Origin: CAIWHR01 sp963773195
GTDB lineage: Bacteria > Pseudomonadota > Gammaproteobacteria > Burkholderiales > Casimicrobiaceae
Direction of reading: 5' to 3'
DNA: 64,000 nucleotides
NCBI GenBank assembly: GCA_963773195.1
Contig: CAVZAE010000004.1
Location: forward strand, 62,001 to 126,000
The notes beneath the pieces are model-generated. The model was given only the letters and a program-made list of their open reading frames with translations, was not told the origin of the DNA and ran no database searches. Both the position numbers and the translations under genes were made by a program. Shown here in pieces: positions 17,951 through 25,851 of this stretch. Numbering within the stretch: position 1 is the first letter of the stretch; every line of letters begins with the position of its first letter.

Positions 17951-18385
17951 ATGACATCACCGTCGCGCATGCTTGGTTTGCTGCTTGGAATTGCCCTCGC
18001 CAACGCGGCCCTCGGGCAGACACCGCCGACCGCGGCGACCGCGCCCGCGGCGCCGCCGCCGGCATCAAGCTCTTCGAACCCGAGCGACAACATGAGCGGC
18101 CTCGCCGCCGTCTATTCGGACAAGCTCGCCGGTCACAAGACGGCGAGCGGCGAGGTCTTCAGCCAGGAGAAGCTTACCGCCGCTCATCCTTCGCTGCCAT
18201 TCGGGACGAAGGTCAGCGTCACCAACACCAACAACGACAGGACGGTCGAAGTGAGGATCAATGATCGCGGGCCGAAGCAGGCCGGGCGCGTCGTTGACCT
18301 GTCGAGCGCCGCCGCGGCGAAGATCGGCCTCGGCAAGAAGAGCATGGCCCCCGTGAAGCTCGAGGTGCTCGGCAAAGCCGGCTAG
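17951..18385 (+). CDS. Septal-ring lytic transglycosylase RlpA-like (double-psi beta-barrel)
   Basis: 144 residues. A signal peptide (MLGLLLGIALANAALG, residues 7-22) is followed by an Ala/Pro/Ser linker and an RlpA-type double-psi beta-barrel: GLAAVYSDKLAGHKTASGEVF, AAHPSLPFGTKVSVTNTNNDRTVEVRINDRGP and VVDLSSAAAAKIGL. The conserved Asp of the R-I-N-D-R-G-P motif is present. RlpA proteins cleave denuded glycan strands at the septum. There is no SPOR domain, so septal targeting is not evident. No lipobox was seen; the protein should be periplasmic. Confidence 0.88.
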   Translation: MTSPSRMLGLLLGIALANAALGQTPPTAATAPAAPPPASSSSNPSDNMSGLAAVYSDKLAGHKTASGEVFSQEKLTAAHPSLPFGTKVSVTNTNNDRTVEVRINDRGPKQAGRVVDLSSAAAAKIGLGKKSMAPVKLEVLGKAG

Positions 18386-18582
18386 TGGCCACAATCCAGG
18401 CGCGGGCGGCAGCAAATAGTTGGCCAAGTAGGGGCGGTAGTCAACGACTCGCTTTCGTGCGTGCGAGGATATGACCACGCACTCGGCGAGGAAATACCCC
18501 TCGCGGTTCGGCGCGCCGCCGGTTGACGCGTACTCCCACGGCTCCAAATGAGCGGCCAGTTCAAACCCACGACAGAGCGTCG

Positions 18583-19728
18583 ATGAAGATCCGGGTTATC
18601 GGCGCCGGCCCCGCGGGCCTGTACTTTTCCGCGCTGATGAAGCGGCGCCATCCGGCGCACGACATCGTCGTGTTCGAGCGCAACCCACGCGATGCAACCT
18701 GGGGGTTCGGCGTCGTTTTCTCGGACCGCGCGCTCGAGTTCCTGCGCGCGGACGACGAATCACTCTACCAATATCTGACGCCGCACCTCGAGAACTGGCC
18801 CGATATCACGATCGTCCATAACGACACCGCGATCCCCATCGCCGGCAACGGCTTCACGTCGATCGGGCGACTGGAGCTGCTGACGCTGCTCTACGACTAC
18901 GTCGAACGCCTCGGCGTGCAGCTCCGTTTCGATGCAGAGATCACGCGGTTGGAGCAGATAGGCGAGGCCGATCTGGTCGTCGGCGCGAATGGCGCATTTT
19001 CGTCGATCCGCAGCGACAACGAGCACCGGTTCGGCACGACGACCGACTGGCGCGCGAACAAGTTCATCTGGTACGGCAGCACCCGGGCGTTCGACAGCCT
19101 GACGCTGACGTTCCGTGCGACCGACACCGGGGTATTCTGCGCCCACCACTATCGCTACCGTCCCGACCGCAGCACGTTCCTGGTCGAGGTGGCGCCCGAC
19201 ACCTGGACCCGGGCCGGCTTCGAGACCATGGGCGAGGAGGAAACGATACGCTATTGCGAGCGCGTATTCGCGAAGGACCTGGGCGGACACCGGATCCTAT
19301 CGAACAACTCCTACTGGCGGCAGTTCCCCACCATTTGGAACGACCGCTGGAGCTTTGGCAACGTGGTGCTCCTCGGCGATGCATTGCGCACGGCCCACTT
19401 CTCGATCGGCTCGGGAACGCGCCTCGCGATGGAGGATGCCGTCGCCCTGTTCAAGGCCTTCGAAGTGACCGGCGCGCGCGACGTTGCAGCGGCGCTCGCG
19501 CTATTTCAGCAGAACCGATTGCCGCCGATGCGCAAGATCTGGGACGCGGCGAACGCGAGCCTCCGCTGGTACGAGGACATGGACCTCCTCGTTACGTCGC
19601 TGAGTCCACTCGAGTTCGCTTACAGCTACATGACGCGCACCGGCCGCGTCGACCACGCGGAGGTGCGGCGCCGCGATCCGCGCCTCGCGGCGGCCTACGA
19701 GGCGCTTCATCCCGAAGTCGCAACCTGA
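18583..19728 (+). CDS. FAD-dependent monooxygenase, salicylyl-CoA 5-hydroxylase-like
   Basis: 381 residues of the group A flavin hydroxylases. The FAD dinucleotide-binding motif G-A-G-P-A-G-L-Y is at residues 7-14 and the second FAD motif, NVVLLGDALRTAHFSIGSGTRLAMEDA, near 260-290. The early sequence F-E-R-N-x-R-D-A-x-W-G-F-G-V-V-F-S-D is typical of salicylyl-CoA 5-hydroxylases and 2-aminobenzoyl-CoA monooxygenases. It lacks the C-terminal FMN-oxidoreductase half of the long bifunctional versions, so it is the short hydroxylase type. The aryl-AMP ligase starts 15 bases downstream, supporting an aryl-CoA (salicylate or similar) substrate; this is inference. Confidence 0.82.
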   Translation: MKIRVIGAGPAGLYFSALMKRRHPAHDIVVFERNPRDATWGFGVVFSDRALEFLRADDESLYQYLTPHLENWPDITIVHNDTAIPIAGNGFTSIGRLELLTLLYDYVERLGVQLRFDAEITRLEQIGEADLVVGANGAFSSIRSDNEHRFGTTTDWRANKFIWYGSTRAFDSLTLTFRATDTGVFCAHHYRYRPDRSTFLVEVAPDTWTRAGFETMGEEETIRYCERVFAKDLGGHRILSNNSYWRQFPTIWNDRWSFGNVVLLGDALRTAHFSIGSGTRLAMEDAVALFKAFEVTGARDVAAALALFQQNRLPPMRKIWDAANASLRWYEDMDLLVTSLSPLEFAYSYMTRTGRVDHAEVRRRDPRLAAAYEALHPEVAT

Positions 19729-19743
19729 CCTGGCGGAGAGGAC

Positions 19744-21372
19744 ATGGAAGGTTTCATCGGCTGGCCCGCGGATGTCGCAGCCCGCTACCGTGCGCAGGGC
19801 CTCTGGGAAGGCGTGACCCTCGCCGGGATGTTCGCGCGCAGTGCGCAACGCCGGCCCGACAAGGTCGCGGTCGTGCACGGCGACCTCCGGCTCACCTATG
19901 CGGAGCTGCTCGCGCGTGCGCGCGACTTGGGCGCGCGCCTCGCGGGTATCGGCCTGCGACCGGGTGAACGCGTGCTGTTGCAGCTCCCCAATACGATCGA
20001 CTTCATCGTTACCTATCTTGCGCTCAATTTCCTCGGTGCCATCCCGGTGATGGCATTGCGCGCTCACCGCCACGCGGAGGTCCGCCATTTCCTGCGCGCG
20101 TCCGGTGCCGCGGCCTACGTCGTGCCCGACGTCGTCGGTGGCTTCGACTTCCGGACGATGGCGGCGGAGATACAGCCGGAATTCCCGGCATTGCGGCACG
20201 TGCTCGTCGCAGGAAAACCGGCGCCACGGCAGCTCGCCCTCGATCATCTACCCGATGCCCCGGCACTCGCGGCGACGGCGCGCGCGTCGGACGTCGCGAT
20301 GATGCTGCTTTCAGGGGGCACCACGTCGATGTCGAAGCTGATCCCGCGCACCCATGACGACTACGTGCTCAATGCCCGTCTCTGCGGCGCGGCCGCCGGC
20401 TTCAGCGATCGCACGGTGTTCATGGCGATCCTGCCGCTCGGGCACAACTACAACCTGGCGTCGCCGGGCATGCTGGGAACGTTCTACTACGGCGGTACCG
20501 TGGTGATAGCAACGGGAACGTCACCCGAGGAGGTGTTTGCGCTGGTCGAGCGTGAACGTGTGACGGTCATCGCTGCAGTCGTGCCGCTGATCACGGCGTG
20601 GCTCTACAGCGACGCGCCGTCGTCCCATGATCTGTCGTCGCTCAAAGTCGTACAGAACGGCGGCGCTCGCCTTGCACCCGAGCTCCGACGCCGGCTGCGG
20701 GAACGGCTGCACTGCACGCCGCAGGAGATCTACGGCACCGCCGAGGGCCTGATCAACATGACCCGGCTCGACGACGCGGACGACCTCCTGCTCGAAAGCT
20801 CCGGCAAGCCTGTCTGCGACGACGACGAGATCATGGTCGTCGACGATACCGGCCGGGAGCTGTCCGACGGGGAATCGGGCGAGCTCGTCACCCGCGGCCC
20901 CTACACGATCCGCGGCTACTACAACGCGCCCGACAAGAATGCCGAAGCGTTTCTCGCGGGAGGCTGGTACCGGATGGGCGATATCGTCCGGCGCCGCGGC
21001 CGCTACGTCTTCACCGAGGGCCGCCGCAAGGACATGATCAACCGCGGGGGCGAGAAGATCAGTTGCGAGGAAATCGAGAACCTGATCCTCGCGCACCCCA
21101 AGGTCAAGTCCGCAGTGTTGGTGGGGATGCCCGATCCGGTGTTCGGCGAACGGGCTTGCGCCTGCGTCGTGCCGCTGCCGGGACAGACACTGGCGTTCGC
21201 CGAGCTGGTCGCGTTCCTCCGGCGCCAGCAGATCGCGTCCTTCAAGCTGCCCGAGCGCCTCGAGCTCTTCGCCGAGCTGCCGGTCAGCCCCGTCGGCAAG
21301 ATCCTGAAGCGGACGTTGCGCGAGACGGTCGCCACACGGATCGACCAGGAGCGTGCGACGGGCGGCGCGTAA
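19744..21372 (+). CDS. Aryl acid-AMP ligase (2,3-dihydroxybenzoate/salicylate-AMP ligase-like)
   Basis: 542 residues of the ANL family, closest to DhbE/EntE and SdgA-like salicylyl-AMP ligases. The start MEGFIGWPADVAARYRAQGLW and the P-loop SGGTTSMSKLIPRTHDDY (near residue 190) are diagnostic; the P-loop has Ser where Pro is usual. The substrate helix GHNYNLASPGMLGTF, A5 motif YGTAEGLINMTR, hinge GDIVRRRGRYVFTEGRRKDMI and C-terminal lysine motif SPVGKILKRTLR are all present. GGAGAGG precedes the ATG. It would activate an aromatic acid for the upstream CoA-ester hydroxylase; an EntE-like siderophore role is less likely because no other siderophore gene is near. Confidence 0.85.
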   Translation: MEGFIGWPADVAARYRAQGLWEGVTLAGMFARSAQRRPDKVAVVHGDLRLTYAELLARARDLGARLAGIGLRPGERVLLQLPNTIDFIVTYLALNFLGAIPVMALRAHRHAEVRHFLRASGAAAYVVPDVVGGFDFRTMAAEIQPEFPALRHVLVAGKPAPRQLALDHLPDAPALAATARASDVAMMLLSGGTTSMSKLIPRTHDDYVLNARLCGAAAGFSDRTVFMAILPLGHNYNLASPGMLGTFYYGGTVVIATGTSPEEVFALVERERVTVIAAVVPLITAWLYSDAPSSHDLSSLKVVQNGGARLAPELRRRLRERLHCTPQEIYGTAEGLINMTRLDDADDLLLESSGKPVCDDDEIMVVDDTGRELSDGESGELVTRGPYTIRGYYNAPDKNAEAFLAGGWYRMGDIVRRRGRYVFTEGRRKDMINRGGEKISCEEIENLILAHPKVKSAVLVGMPDPVFGERACACVVPLPGQTLAFAELVAFLRRQQIASFKLPERLELFAELPVSPVGKILKRTLRETVATRIDQERATGGA

Positions 21373-21391
21373 CGTCCTCGAGTGCGATGGG

Positions 21392-22048
21392 TTACACGGG
21401 GAGCGAACGCAGGAGTGCGCTCGCGCCGTTCCACACGATCTGCACGCCGATACAGAGAAGGATGAATGCGGAGAGCCGCAGCAGGACGCTCATGCCCGTC
21501 TCTCCGATCACCCGACTCACGCGATCGGCATAGCGATACGCGACGAATACGGTGGCGGCCACGAGACTCACGCCGATCAATGCAGCTGGAACGTTGATCA
21601 GCAGCGAGCGAACGCTGTCAGGGTGATTGGCGCCGATGGTTATCGCCACCGAAATCGACCCGGGGCCGACGGTCAGCGGCATCGTCAGCGGGTAGAAGGC
21701 CCTATTGCGACCGCGGAGTGCGCCCGTCGCTGTGGGTGCGTCGATCGCGCTCGGATCCTGGAGCAGCCGCCACCCGAGGGCGCTTACCACCAAACCTCCT
21801 CCGACCTGAACGACCGGAACCGACAGTCCGAACAGCTCCAATACGTAGGTTCCCGTCGCGACCGACGCCATCAGCAGGAAAAATGCATTGACGGTCACGC
21901 GCCCCGCCAACGATGCTCGTTCGGCAGGCGTGCAGTCCGTGGTCATCGCGAGAAAGATCGGCGCGCCGCCGAGTGGGTTGACGATTGGAAACAGCGCAGC
22001 GAACACGAGCAACACACCCTCGACGATAAGTCGCAGATCTGCAGTCAT
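21392..22048 (-). CDS. MarC family integral membrane protein
   Basis: 218 residues with six hydrophobic segments and the MarC/NAAT signature F-P-I-V-N-P-x-G near residues 21-28, and FYPLTMPLTVGPGSISVAITIG mid-protein. ATG 22048 gives the usual N-terminus; the longer open frame begins in a basic, unlikely stretch. The family is of unknown transport function; early claims of a multidrug role were not upheld. It converges with the aryl-AMP ligase (19 bases apart) and is divergent from the small membrane gene at 22202. Confidence 0.9.
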   Translation of the reverse strand: MTADLRLIVEGVLLVFAALFPIVNPLGGAPIFLAMTTDCTPAERASLAGRVTVNAFFLLMASVATGTYVLELFGLSVPVVQVGGGLVVSALGWRLLQDPSAIDAPTATGALRGRNRAFYPLTMPLTVGPGSISVAITIGANHPDSVRSLLINVPAALIGVSLVAATVFVAYRYADRVSRVIGETGMSVLLRLSAFILLCIGVQIVWNGASALLRSLPV

Positions 22049-22201
22049 GATGGCGCGATAGGGTCGGCACCGCCGTTGGCGGCTGCCTTGGAGCACGTTT
22101 CAGAACGTTTAAGCCCCGCCCAAGTACTTGAGCCCCTTGTGCTTCGCACACTACCTCCGTACCCGGCCTTCCGGCCCGGATGCGAACGCAAGGAGATGAC
22201 C

Positions 22202-22450
22202 ATGAAGTCCAGTCCCACCCTCGCCCGTCCCCACATCGGCTTGACGATCGCGGCAGCGGCCCTGTCGTTTGTCATCGCGACGTCGTTGCTGCTCGGTATC
22301 ACCGAGCTGTTCGTACGGGACGGATTCCCGCTGCAGGACGCCGCGATCGCCGAACGTAGCTGCACCGAATATTCGTTCTGGTCCGAGCGCGAGGCCTGCG
22401 TGCAATCACTCCTCGCGGCATCGTATCATCACCGGATTGCCAGCCGCTGA
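22202..22450 (+). CDS. Small single-pass membrane protein, hypothetical
   Basis: 82 residues with a membrane segment at about 12-33 (IGLTIAAAALSFVIATSLLLGITELF) and a short C-terminal region with two Cys (CTEYSFWSEREAC), which could form a disulphide in the periplasm. AAGGAG at 22190-22195 sets ATG 22202 with a 6-base spacing; the ATG at 22196 directly abuts it. It ends 13 bases before the large regulator, suggesting co-transcription. No known family recognised. Confidence 0.6.
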   Translation: MKSSPTLARPHIGLTIAAAALSFVIATSLLLGITELFVRDGFPLQDAAIAERSCTEYSFWSEREACVQSLLAASYHHRIASR

Positions 22451-22463
22451 CACGACCAAGCCG

Positions 22464-25041
22464 ATGTTCACCGCTCCCGCCGTCGCCTCGCCCGTCGCGC
22501 CGCTTCGCTTCGGCCGATTCGAGCTGCGGCCGAGCGAGCGCGTCCTGCTCGCAGACGGTGCGCCCGTGACACTGGGCGCGCGCGCATTCGATCTGCTCAC
22601 GGCGTTCGCCGCTCGTCCAGGGACCTTGATCACGAAGGATGACCTCCTGGCCACGGTCTGGGAGGGACTGGTCGTCGAGGAGAACAACCTGCAAGTGCAG
22701 GTGTCGACCTTGCGCAAGATTCTCGGACAAAGCGCGCTCGCTACGATCCCGGGCAGGGGCTATCGGTTCACGCTCGCCGTGGCGCGCGGCGACGGTGCTG
22801 CCACCGAGACAGCCGCGGACGATCGGGCGCTTGCCGCCGAAGATCCCGATGAAACGCAGGCGCCGACGGCGCGCACCAACTTGCCGTCGCGACTGCCGCT
22901 GCTCTATGGCCGTACCGACGATCTGGCCACAATCGTAGCGTTACTCCGCGAGCATCCGGTGGTCACGATCACGGGCGCAGGCGGCATCGGCAAGACTCGC
23001 GTCGCCCAAGCGGTAGCGAAGAAGCTCGCGGCAGAGGCCGACTATACGGATGGCGTCTGGTGGGTGGAGCTCGCACCGCTCGCCGATGGCGCACTCGTGG
23101 CCTCCGCCGTAGCACAGGCAATCGGAATGCGCATGGGCAGCGAGCCGCCGACTGCGCGCTCGCTGCAGGTGGAGCTCGCTGCCGCGCGAGCCCTCCTGGT
23201 GCTGGACAATTGCGAACACCTGGCGGACGCCGTGGCGGCGCTCGTCGACGCGCTTGCCGCTGGTGCCCCGCAAGTGCGCATTCTCGTAACGAGCCAGGAG
23301 ACGCTCCGGGCCACCGACGAGCACGTCTATCGGTTGGGAGGTCTTTCGATTCCCAATGTCGCCGACGCAAAGGCTTCCGAAGCTGCCGGCGCGGTCGAGT
23401 TGTTCGAAGCGCGGGCGCAGGCCGTTGATCCTCGCTTCGCGCTGACGGCAAGCAATCTGCCCGCCGTGATCGACATCTGCCGGCACCTCGACGGCATACC
23501 GCTGGCGATCGAGCTCGCGGCCGCGCGGCTTGCTGTTGCTCGGCGTCGAAGGGCTGCGGACGCGGCTGCACGAGCGCTTCGCGCTCCTGACCGGCGGTGC
23601 GCGCGTCGTTTTGCGTCGCCACCAGACACTGCGTGCGACCCTCGAATGGAGCCACGCGCTGCTGACGCCCGACGAGCAGACGGTGTTCAGGCGACTCGGC
23701 GTCTTCGCGGGCGGCTTCACGCTGGAGGCTGCCCAGCACGTCGCCAGCGACGAGCGCATCGATCCATGGACAACGCTCGATCATCTTGGAGCGCTCGTGG
23801 ACAAGTCGCTCGTGCTGGCCGAAGGCGATCCGATCCCGCGTTACCGGATGCTCGAGACCACGCGGGCCTACGCGCTCGAGCGGCTCGCGGAAGCGGGGGA
23901 AATGCAAGCGACTCTGCGCCGCCATGCGCATGCCATGCTCGCCGTGCTGCAGCGCTTCCTGGAATTCCAATGGCGCTGGCGGGAGACCGGTGGGACGGAG
24001 CCCGGCGCGCGCGCCGAGCTCGACAACCTGCGCGCCGCGCTCGAATGGGCCGATACCGCCGGCGAGGGCCCGCTCGCCATCGCACTGGCAAGCGTGTCGT
24101 ACAGCGTCTGGTGGTCCTCGTTCCACCTCGCGGAAGGCCTCGCGCGTTGTCTCGCTCTCCGCCAACACGTTGATGCCGGGGTGTCGACGACCGCGGCCGC
24201 GCGATTCTGGCTCACCATCACGGAGTTGGGGTTGTATTCGATTCGCCGCGAGAGCTACGACGCCGCATTGCGCGCGGCAGCGCTGTACCGCGAGCTCGAC
24301 GATGATCGATTGACGTTCGAGGCGCTGACATACGCGGCCGTGCAGGGCACGCGCTTCGCCTCCATCGCTGAGGTGAAGGCGCAGATCGAGGAAGCCGAAC
24401 GCCTCGAGCGCCCCGAATGGCCCGCCCGGGAGCGAGCCAAGCTCCAGTTCGCTCGCTGCTTCTGGTTCGCGCGGCAGGGACGGATCGACGAGGCCCTGTC
24501 TTGCGCGCAGCGACAGGTCGCGATTTGTCGCGACGCGGGCGCCGAAGTCGCCGCGCTGTTCTCGACGTCCAACGTCACCTTCATGGAGGTGATGCTCGGT
24601 CGCCCGCGTGAAGCGCTGGAGCACGCGCGCACCGCCATTGCCCGCCTGCATGCGCTCGACGCCGACGCGGGTGCCGGTCATCTCTACTGCAACGAGATGA
24701 CCGCGCTGCTCATGATGGACCGCAATGACGAGGCGCTTGCCGCCGCGCGCAACGCCTATCCACGCCTGGCACACGAAGGCGACCAGCACCGGCTCCTGTT
24801 GCCGCTTGCGCTGGTCAACGCACGATATGGTCGGCTGGAGGCGGCGGCGCGCATCGCGGGATTCGACGCGGCGAACCAGATACGCACCGGTGAGAACGCG
24901 AACGTCGTGACGCCGCTCCTGAACGCGCGCCTCGAGCCTCTGCTTGCCGCGGGCCTTGCCCCCGACAAGCGCGCACGCCTCGTCGCAGAAGGGGCGGCGC
25001 TGCACGAGGACGAGGCGTTCAGGCTGGCCCTGGGCGACTGA
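22464..25041 (+). CDS. Winged-helix/P-loop ATPase transcriptional regulator (one frameshift)
   Basis: About 858 residues after removing one extra base near 23531. Residues 10-105 form an OmpR/PhoB-type winged helix (LRFGRFELRPSERVLL...GYRFTLAV). Residues 145-430 form a STAND/NB-ARC-like ATPase with Walker A GAGGIGKT (171-178), Walker B ALLVLDNCEHL (near 247) and the HLDGIPLAIELAAARL motif. The remainder is TPR-like helical repeats, probably the ligand sensor. The break falls inside CGGCTTGCTG, where CGGCTGCTG restores LLLGVEGLRTRL. The family consists of large cytoplasmic DNA-binding regulators; the target is unknown. It stands between a small membrane gene and the MarR operon. Confidence 0.82.
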
Positions 25042-25093
25042 TTGCAAAGGCAGGCAGCCGGCTCGGTAACCGCCTGCCCCGACAAAAAAAGCC

Positions 25094-25121
25094 TTGACAA
25101 TAGTTGCCTAGTCAATATAAT
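25094..25121 (+). promoter_or_regulatory. Sigma-70 promoter of the marR-family gene
   Basis: A consensus -35 TTGACA (25094-25099) and consensus -10 TATAAT (25116-25121) are separated by 16 bases. The expected transcription start is 25128-25130, which coincides with the ATG at 25129, so the transcript would be leaderless. The spacer holds the operator-like TTGCCTAGTCAA. Confidence 0.8.
25104..25115. promoter_or_regulatory. Predicted MarR operator 1 (between -35 and -10)
   Basis: TTGCCTAGTCAA is an imperfect 12-base dyad placed between the -35 and -10 elements, where a bound repressor would block RNA polymerase. An almost identical sequence (TTGCCTAGGCAT) lies upstream of the efflux genes. MarR-family proteins usually bind dyads of this size and repress their own gene. 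Confidence 0.6.
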
Positions 25122-25128
25122 GTGTGGC

Positions 25129-25602
25129 ATGACGACGAAGCAGGCGACGCGCCCCGGTGCCATTTACGACCCGAAGACCTTCGAGCCCAGGCGTGGGATC
25201 GGGCGCCTTCTCGGGCAGGTGAAGATGGCCATGGGCGCCGAGCTCGATCAGGAGCTCGCGGAGTTCGACATCACGTCGGCCCAGTTCGTCATCCTGACCT
25301 CGCTCGCCGAATCCGGACCCGGCCCGACGTCGGTCCTGTGCCAGAGCGTCTCCTATGACCAGGGGGCGATGACGCGAATGATCGACCGCCTCGAGCGGAA
25401 GGGCCTCGTGCGCAGAGCCCGCTGCGTCGACGATCGCCGGCGGGTCAACCTTGAGCTGACCGCGGAAGGCAAAGCTGTGTACCCGAAGCTGATTGCGGCG
25501 GCCGCGATTGTCCAGAATCGCATGCTGCAGGGCTTCAGCCGAGTCGAAGTGGATCAGCTGGAAGCGATGTTGCGGCGAATGCTGTCCAACGCGGGAACAT
25601 GA
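25129..25602 (+). CDS. MarR family transcriptional regulator
   Basis: 157 residues. The winged-helix core is clear: FDITSAQFVILTSLAESGPGPTSVLCQSVSYDQGAMTRMIDRLERKGLVRRARCVDDRRRVNLELTAEGKAVYP in successive segments, with the D-x-R-R-x wing motif. It has a Cys in the recognition region (VLCQSV) and one in the wing (RARCVDD). ATG 25129 is taken as start because the -10 element overlaps the upstream ATG at 25120. It is likely a repressor of itself and of the efflux operon just downstream, relieved by a ligand such as a phenolic compound (family knowledge). Confidence 0.92.
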   Translation: MTTKQATRPGAIYDPKTFEPRRGIGRLLGQVKMAMGAELDQELAEFDITSAQFVILTSLAESGPGPTSVLCQSVSYDQGAMTRMIDRLERKGLVRRARCVDDRRRVNLELTAEGKAVYPKLIAAAAIVQNRMLQGFSRVEVDQLEAMLRRMLSNAGT

Positions 25603-25642
25603 CATCACAACGCAAGGAGGCTCTTTTTTTTAACCCTATCAC

Positions 25643-25654
25643 TTGCCTAGGCAT
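25643..25654. promoter_or_regulatory. Predicted MarR operator 2 (efflux operon)
   Basis: TTGCCTAGGCAT contains the perfect 10-base palindrome TGCCTAGGCA (25644-25653). It matches operator 1 in 10 of 12 positions and lies 46 bases before the first gene of the efflux operon. No strong sigma-70 -35/-10 pair could be placed around it with confidence. Confidence 0.6.
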
Positions 25655-25700
25655 TATTAGCCACGACAAAGAAAAGGCATCGCAAACAAGGACTTTAGCC

Positions 25701-25850
25701 ATGCTCGATCGCATCTCTGGCGTGTTTCACGCAGCGGTTTTTCGGTTCCGTCTCTTCATGCCCTACGTGGCCCTTGCGATTCTCGTGCCCGGCGGCTCGG
25801 TGCTCGCGGTGCTGCTCTGGCTGCAGCTCCAGCACACGGGCAAGGTGTGA
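25701..25850 (+). CDS. Small membrane protein at head of efflux operon
   Basis: 49 residues with one membrane segment (LFMPYVALAILVPGGSVLAVLLWL, about 18-41) and an amphipathic N-terminus (MLDRISGVFHAAVFRFR). It ends one base before the outer-membrane factor gene, so the two are clearly one transcript. It may be a small accessory subunit of the pump; no known family is recognised by me. Position and composition, not homology, are the evidence. Confidence 0.6.
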   Translation: MLDRISGVFHAAVFRFRLFMPYVALAILVPGGSVLAVLLWLQLQHTGKV

Positions 25851-25851
25851 A

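Noticed and set aside
22969..25047. Minus-strand 692-codon open frame
   Set aside because: Antisense to the winged-helix ATPase regulator; shadow.
25616..25632. T-run after the MarR gene considered as a terminator
   Set aside because: No GC-rich stem precedes the eight T residues.
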